Positions 15,579 to 19,947 of a stretch of 19,947 nucleotides of DNA are shown piece by piece. The translations under genes and the position numbers were made by a program. Numbering within the stretch: the first letter of the stretch is position 1; each line of letters opens with the position of its first letter. Origin of the DNA: an uncultured Clostridia bacterium (GTDB taxonomy: Bacteria; Bacillota; Clostridia; RUG12999); the NCBI GenBank assembly GCA_949739095.1, contig CATIYX010000203.1, positions 1 through 19,947 on the forward strand. The letters run 5' to 3'. Under the pieces are notes generated by a model. That model searched no databases and had not been told where the DNA came from. It worked only from the letters and a program-made list of their open reading frames with translations.

Positions 15579-16463
15579 TTATGCCCCTTTCTGTACGCTG
15601 AGCGTACCGTTATCAATGGCAATCACAATATTTCCATCCAAGTCGGTGCGGTAGATAGCGGCGCCAAGCTGATCGAACCGTTGTAGCACTTCTTCATGCG
15701 GATGTCCGTAGCTGTTGTTCTGCCCGCAGCTAATCACAATGATAGAGGGGGACACAGCCTGCAAAAATTCAGCGGTGTTGGAGGTGTTTGAGCCATGGTG
15801 TCCTGCCTGAAATACATCGCTTTTCAGCGCATTTCCAAAGTTCGACAGAATAATAGCCTCACTTTCCTTTTCATTATCACCAGTGAATAAAAATGTCTTG
15901 CCACCCAGTGACAGTTGGATGGTGACGGAGTTATTATTAAGGCTTTTATATTCACGGTCAGGGAATAAAATTTGCAAATTTGCATCGCCAATTGTAAAGG
16001 TATCGCCTACCTTAGCAGGTGTTACGGAAACGCCACGTTGCTGTGCCGTTTCCACCATGGACTGAAAAATCTTTGTCGTGGTGGTCTTAGTTGGCATATA
16101 TAATTCTTTCACTGTAAATTCATTCATTACATCGGGCATACCACCAATGTGATCCTCGTGCGGATGGGTTGCCACACAAAGCTCCAGCTCCGTCACGCCC
16201 TGCGCCTTTAGATAGTTCACCAGAGTGCTGCTACTGGCGCGGGTGCCGCTGTCAATCAAAATATTTTTTCCGGCAGTCTGAATCAGTGTTGCATCACCCT
16301 GTCCCACGTTAATGTAGTGGACAGTTGCGCTGCTGGTCTGTTGTACCTGTGCCGGCGGTGGGGCGATTTGATAAGATTGTAATACATCGGAAACTGTGCA
16401 GCCGCTGAGCAGCAGGAGAGTTCCGAGCAATAACGCCGCAGTGCGGCGGAACGATTTTAACAT
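15579..16463 (-). CDS. Lipoprotein metallo-beta-lactamase-fold hydrolase, ComEC/Rec2 C-terminal-like
   Basis: A 294-aa exported protein. The N-terminus has a signal peptide with lipobox LLSGC, so Cys22 is probably lipid-modified and the protein tethered outside the membrane. The MBL fold follows: VGQGDAT (53-59), DSG (71-73), the zinc-binding THPHEDHIGG (99-108), FTGDNE (193-198), GHHGS (221-225) and the ComEC-type end GHPHEEVLQRF and YRTDLDG. These are the features of the soluble nuclease-like domain of ComEC without its channel part. The substrate (possibly extracellular nucleic acid or a phosphoester) is not known. Shine-Dalgarno GGGAGG is 8 nt before ATG 16463. It is 15 nt downstream of the second MATE gene and 4 nt upstream of the DUF3006 gene. 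Confidence 0.9.
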   Translation of the reverse strand: MLKSFRRTAALLLGTLLLLSGCTVSDVLQSYQIAPPPAQVQQTSSATVHYINVGQGDATLIQTAGKNILIDSGTRASSSTLVNYLKAQGVTELELCVATHPHEDHIGGMPDVMNEFTVKELYMPTKTTTTKIFQSMVETAQQRGVSVTPAKVGDTFTIGDANLQILFPDREYKSLNNNSVTIQLSLGGKTFLFTGDNEKESEAIILSNFGNALKSDVFQAGHHGSNTSNTAEFLQAVSPSIIVISCGQNNSYGHPHEEVLQRFDQLGAAIYRTDLDGNIVIAIDNGTLSVQKGA

Positions 16464-16478
16464 AGTAGTGTCCTCCCT

Positions 16479-17852
16479 TTATTGATGTACGATTTTTTTC
16501 GCCCATTGATACGATAGTGTCCGGCGTATACCGAAGATGCTTTGAATGATACAATAGGAATACATAACAGATAGTACTAATTCCATAGGTTTTCCAAGAA
16601 CAATACCAAAAATAATACCTGCCGGCAGGCTGATAAGGTAAATCGGCAAGGTGTCCAGCATAAAGGCATACATGGTATCTCCGCCGCTGCGGAGTACACC
16701 CACAATGACAATACTCATAAAGGCACGCAGTGGCATATAAACGGAAATGATATAGATAATATGTACAGATAAAGCGGCAGTTTCCGGTGTCACGCCGCCA
16801 AACAATAGGTGAACAAAGCGGTGGGATAGTAGCGACATGATGACGCCGATGAGGATTCCCGAAATAAATCCCCACAGGCAAAAACGTCCCGCGTCCAGTT
16901 TTGCACGTATGATTTTGCCTGCGCCAAGTTCATTACCCAGCATGACGAGTGCGGCGTTTGCCATACCTCGAAATAGGACAGAAAATAACTGGTCCATGGT
17001 GGAGGCAATGTTCATTGCAGCCACGGCAGTGGTGCCGATTCGTCCAAAAATCATGCTGTATCCGGCAGTGCCAATGCCCCATATGGTTTCATTGAGAATC
17101 ACCGGTGTTGTCTTTTGGAAGAACTGTATGGTAAACGGTTTATCAATGTGCCGAAAGTCCCGCCATTTTACCTTAAAACGATTTTGCGGCACATAGTCGA
17201 ACAGAAGAATAATCGTGGTTTCAATAGCGCGGGAAAGCAGCGTTGCTACTGCCGCGCCCATAATGCCCAGCTTGGGAAATCCGCCAACACCATAAATCAG
17301 TAGATAGTTCATCAACGTGTTGAGACTGAGCGCAATAATACTGGCAAACATGGGCAGTTTGGCGCGCCCTGTACAGCGCATGATGGACGAATAGGTCAGC
17401 GTCACGCCGGAGAGCAGATAGGTCGGTGCAACAATGGGCAAATATTGTGCACCTAGCTCTACCAACTGCATGTCGCTTGTAAAAACACGCATGGCGATTC
17501 GCGGCACCGCTATCACAACAGCACTATAGAGAAAAGTCAGTCCGAATACGAGCGCAAACGACAATGCCATAGATTTGCGCACTCCTCCATCGCTGCCCTG
17601 TCCAAAATATTGCGCCATGAAAGTCGTTGCACCGCTGGTAATACCAAAAACCACCAGCGAAATAATGAAATTGACCTGATTGGCAAGGGAGACTGCTGCA
17701 ATTGCCTGGTCACCCAGACCTTGCACTAAAACAACATCCATGATGTTGAGCAGGGAAACAATGCCATATTGAACGGTCATAGGTAATGCAATGTGCAACG
17801 TTTGCCGCAAAAAAGTGCGGTCCGGTAAAAGAATATTGCGGTTAATCAGCAT
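16479..17852 (-). CDS. MATE family efflux transporter, second of a tandem pair
   Basis: A 457-aa, probably 12-helix multidrug and toxin extrusion (MATE) antiporter. Visible family marks are 'LPMTVQYGIVSLLNIMDVV', 'GLGDQAIAAVSLANQV' (about 45-60), 'APTYLLSG...SIMRCTGRAKLP', and in the second half 'PVILNETIWGIGTAGYSMIFGRIGT' and 'LGNELGAGKIIRAK'. The substrate cannot be inferred. It is collinear with the upstream MATE gene, with the GLGD motif at the same residue position, so the pair arose by tandem duplication. ATG 17852 has GGAGGG 5 nt upstream and overlaps the end of the upstream MATE gene by 11 nt. Confidence 0.95.
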   Translation of the reverse strand: MLINRNILLPDRTFLRQTLHIALPMTVQYGIVSLLNIMDVVLVQGLGDQAIAAVSLANQVNFIISLVVFGITSGATTFMAQYFGQGSDGGVRKSMALSFALVFGLTFLYSAVVIAVPRIAMRVFTSDMQLVELGAQYLPIVAPTYLLSGVTLTYSSIMRCTGRAKLPMFASIIALSLNTLMNYLLIYGVGGFPKLGIMGAAVATLLSRAIETTIILLFDYVPQNRFKVKWRDFRHIDKPFTIQFFQKTTPVILNETIWGIGTAGYSMIFGRIGTTAVAAMNIASTMDQLFSVLFRGMANAALVMLGNELGAGKIIRAKLDAGRFCLWGFISGILIGVIMSLLSHRFVHLLFGGVTPETAALSVHIIYIISVYMPLRAFMSIVIVGVLRSGGDTMYAFMLDTLPIYLISLPAGIIFGIVLGKPMELVLSVMYSYCIIQSIFGIRRTLSYQWAKKIVHQ

Positions 17853-19233
17853 AAGCTCCCTCCTTCACAAATTTACGTGCCCAGCGGTCTGTTAACATGC
17901 GGCGCAGTCCGAAAATACTTTTGATTGCCTCTTCCAGATAGACACAGGGTGAAACTGCATATAGCGGCAGTCCCAGAACAATGCCAAGAAAAAATCCCAG
18001 CGGTAGTCCGATGCAATAAATAGAGGTGGTGTCCAGCATAAAGCCAAAGAACGTGTCTCCGCCGCTGCGCAGCACACCCACGATATTGACAAAATTAAAT
18101 GCCTTAAATGGTGCATAAATAGCTAATACCGTAATGACATAGCGTGCGAGCGCCGCAGTTTCCGGTGTTACATTGCGGAACAAGGTGCCGACAAATATGC
18201 CAGAGATTGACCACATACCCAGCCCTACCAGCGCGCCGATAATCCAAATCCAAAAACAAATCTGGCGTGCGTGCAATTTGGCGCGACTAAAACTTCCAGC
18301 CCCCAGTTCTCGACCAAGAATCACCAGCGTTGCGTTGGAAATACCCTGAAATGCCACCGTGAAAAGCTGTTCCAGCGTGGAGGCAATATTGACAGACGCG
18401 ACAACCGCCGCACCCATGCGTCCATATATCATGTTATAGCCAGCCATGCCAACACCCCAAACGGTTTCGTTTAAAATGACAGGAACTGCCTTACGGTAAA
18501 AATGTCCTGTAAATGCGCGGTCTAACGCTCTCACATCACGCAGATGGGGACGGTATTGTTTTTCACAGACGCGGTAAACGAACAAAACAATCATAATAAT
18601 TTCAATGCTGCGGGAAATCAGTGTTGCCACTGCGGCACCTGCGATTTCCAGACGCGGAAAAATACCAATGCCATAAATCAACAAATAGTTGAGCAAACTA
18701 TTGCAGGAAAGCGCTACCAAACTGGCGACAAGCGGCAGTTTAGGACGGCCTGTGCAGCGTAGAAGCGTGGACAGCAGCGTTGTAATACCTGTCATCAGAT
18801 AGGTGGGCGCAACAATGGGCAGATACCGGCTACCAAGATGCACCAACGTTTCATCTGATGTAAAAATATGCATCATCATTTTGGGAAAAGACAGCGTGAC
18901 AGCGGCGACCAAAAGGGCGGCGCTACCAATGGTTAAAAATGACAAGGCAGTCGTTTTACGTACGCCTTCGTTGCTGCCTGCACCGACATATTGCGAAATA
19001 AACGCACCTGCCGCGCTAGACACGCCGAATCCCAGCATGGTTGTCACAAAATTGACCTGATTGGCAAGGGATACTGCTGCAATGGCATTGTCGCCCAGCC
19101 CTTCAATCAAAACAACGTCTAAAATGTTGAGCAAAGATATGATAAGATATTGTACCGCGATGGGAAGCGCTAAAAATGTAAGCTGCTTCACAAACATGGG
19201 ATTTGGTCGCAAATAGTGCTTCAAGGATACCAT
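17842..19233 (-). CDS. MATE family efflux transporter, first of a tandem pair
   Basis: A 463-aa MATE-type membrane transporter. Marks are 'LPIAVQYLIISLLNILDVV', 'GLGDNAIAAVSLANQVNFV', 'APTYLMTGITTLLSTLLRCTGRPKLP', 'PVILNETVWGVGMAGYNMIYGRMGA' and 'ILGRELGAGSFSRAK'. Start: ATG 19233 gives an N-terminus collinear with the downstream paralogue and has CGGAG 9 nt upstream. The frame is open further up to 19329, but those residues lack homology to the paralogue, and that start falls close to the predicted -10 element (19338-19343). It is the first gene of the minus-strand run. Confidence 0.95.
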   Translation of the reverse strand: MVSLKHYLRPNPMFVKQLTFLALPIAVQYLIISLLNILDVVLIEGLGDNAIAAVSLANQVNFVTTMLGFGVSSAAGAFISQYVGAGSNEGVRKTTALSFLTIGSAALLVAAVTLSFPKMMMHIFTSDETLVHLGSRYLPIVAPTYLMTGITTLLSTLLRCTGRPKLPLVASLVALSCNSLLNYLLIYGIGIFPRLEIAGAAVATLISRSIEIIMIVLFVYRVCEKQYRPHLRDVRALDRAFTGHFYRKAVPVILNETVWGVGMAGYNMIYGRMGAAVVASVNIASTLEQLFTVAFQGISNATLVILGRELGAGSFSRAKLHARQICFWIWIIGALVGLGMWSISGIFVGTLFRNVTPETAALARYVITVLAIYAPFKAFNFVNIVGVLRSGGDTFFGFMLDTTSIYCIGLPLGFFLGIVLGLPLYAVSPCVYLEEAIKSIFGLRRMLTDRWARKFVKEGAYAD

Positions 19234-19337
19234 AGTTTCAACTCCGGTAAGTATGTAGTATTCTGGATTCCGCATAACCAAAACTGCAGAACCGCATTTT
19301 TTCATTATAGTATAGCGGCAAATTGCCAAGTCTCTTC

Positions 19338-19366
19338 ATTATAACATTTTTTTGGTAAGATTACAA
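19338..19366 (-). promoter_or_regulatory. Promoter of the MATE-MATE-MBL-DUF3006-smc-ftsY-UPF0182 run
   Basis: On the minus strand, TTGTAA (19366-19361) and TATAAT (19343-19338) are spaced by 17 nt, about 105 nt before the first MATE start codon. No other comparably good promoter or terminator was noticed between the seven minus-strand genes, so a single long transcript is possible, although smc and ftsY may have internal promoters that I could not identify. Confidence 0.7.
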
Positions 19367-19430
19367 CACCCAAGGGTAAAAATAGAAGATGAAAAAGTTC
19401 ACAGTTTTTTAAATTTTTTTGAAAATACTC

Positions 19431-19459
19431 TTGTATTTTTTGTCAAAAAATTATATAAT
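19431..19459 (+). promoter_or_regulatory. Promoter of the HutP-family gene
   Basis: TTGTAT (19431-19436) and TATAAT (19454-19459) are spaced by 17 nt within an AT-rich stretch, about 65 nt before the start codon. It is divergent from, and about 65 nt from, the MATE promoter. Confidence 0.7.
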
Positions 19460-19526
19460 ACATTTATATGTGCGCGGAACGCAGGTGGGAAATAGTATAA
19501 ATGGTAAAAGCAGAGGGTCTGAAAAT

Positions 19527-19940
19527 ATGGATGAATATGGCAGCAAAAAAGCGGCGTCTGCGGCGATTTCACTTGCGCTGACATTGACGCATGAGGAAGA
19601 AAAAACGCATATGGAACAGCTTTCCGGACAGGGAATTTGCGCAGTAGCGATGGACTACGGCGGAGAGTTTGAGCATTCCATCATAAAAATCGTGGAACGG
19701 GCTGTATCGGGAGCGAAACGTTGCGGTATGATTCGGCAGACTCATGCAGAGGAAGGTGCGGTTGCAGGCGCGGCGCGGGAAGCTATTTCGCAAATCACTT
19801 CCAAAGCAGTCGGTATGAACATTGGCGGTAAGGTTGCCGTGGCGCGGTATCAGGATAATATATGTGCCTGCGTATTTTGCACCATTGGACTTTTGCACCT
19901 CAACGAGGTAGCAATTGGATTGGGACACCGCGTGATATAA
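19527..19940 (+). CDS. HutP-family protein
   Basis: A 137-aa protein recognised as a clostridial-type member of the HutP family (PF09021); the B. subtilis namesake is a histidine-dependent RNA-binding antiterminator of the hut operon. Supporting stretches are 'GMIRQTHAEEGAVAGAAREAISQI' (around 67-90, core part), 'GMNIGGKVAVARYQDNI' and the end 'TIGLLHLNEVAIGLGHRVI'. The cluster of three histidines (H70, H73, H77) known from B. subtilis HutP is not evident; only one His (H73 of this protein) lies in that region. The RNA target and ligand may therefore differ. ATG 19527 has AGAGGG about 9 nt upstream. No hut gene is in the window, although the gene ends 7 nt before the right edge and downstream partners cannot be seen. 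Confidence 0.85.
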   Translation: MDEYGSKKAASAAISLALTLTHEEEKTHMEQLSGQGICAVAMDYGGEFEHSIIKIVERAVSGAKRCGMIRQTHAEEGAVAGAAREAISQITSKAVGMNIGGKVAVARYQDNICACVFCTIGLLHLNEVAIGLGHRVI

Positions 19941-19947
19941 CTTAGGA

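Noticed and set aside
19304..19329. Second promoter-like pair (TTGGCA and TATAAT, minus strand) before the first MATE gene
   Set aside because: The spacing is only 14 nt, too short for a normal promoter; the pair at 19338-19366 with 17 nt is better.

Overview
The window looks like a chromosomal segment of a low- to mid-GC Gram-positive anaerobe, probably class Clostridia (Oscillospiraceae-like). The grounds are purine-rich Shine-Dalgarno sequences before almost every gene, frequent GTG and TTG starts, an smc-ftsY pair, and several families common in Clostridia (a DUF3787-like small protein, a clostridial-type HutP relative, UPF0182, Tim44-like zinc-ribbon proteins). No rRNA, tRNA, CRISPR array, insertion sequence or phage gene was recognised.

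Layout. (1) Positions 1-1164, + strand: the 3' end of a family 1 sugar-ABC solute-binding protein, then a 56-aa DUF3787-like protein, closed by a perfect hairpin terminator that can also serve the converging operon. (2) 1231-1753, - strand: a small two-helix membrane protein overlapping a YbjQ-family protein, with a good promoter at 1804-1832. (3) 1833-2142: intergenic, ending in the promoter of the next operon. (4) 2143-7772, + strand: the most distinctive part, five consecutive paralogues that each carry a Tim44-like domain and a C-terminal CPxCG/CxYC zinc ribbon, followed by an SPFH-domain protein with three C-terminal zinc ribbons. A 21-bp perfect bidirectional terminator follows. (5) 19233 down to 7944, - strand: a compact run of MATE transporter, MATE transporter, lipoprotein metallo-beta-lactamase (ComEC-like), DUF3006 protein, SMC, FtsY and a UPF0182 membrane protein, with gaps of about 30 nt or less and one good promoter at 19338-19366. 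(6) 19527-19940, + strand: a HutP-family protein with its own promoter.

How the parts may work together. The Tim44-like/SPFH operon resembles in outline the Bacillus subtilis ydjGHI group, where zinc-ribbon proteins and an SPFH protein work at the membrane with PspA; no PspA is visible here. The predicted topologies are two proteins with a signal peptide plus an internal transmembrane helix, two with a single N-terminal anchor, and one apparently soluble. All place the Tim44-like and zinc-ribbon parts in the cytoplasm, where the soluble SPFH protein would also be. The simplest reading is a multi-subunit assembly on the inner face of the membrane, expanded by duplication of a two-gene unit (order: founder, A, B, A, B, SPFH). 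Its function is unknown and the complex itself is inference. The minus-strand run combines housekeeping functions (chromosome organisation by SMC, membrane-protein targeting by FtsY) with transport and surface genes.
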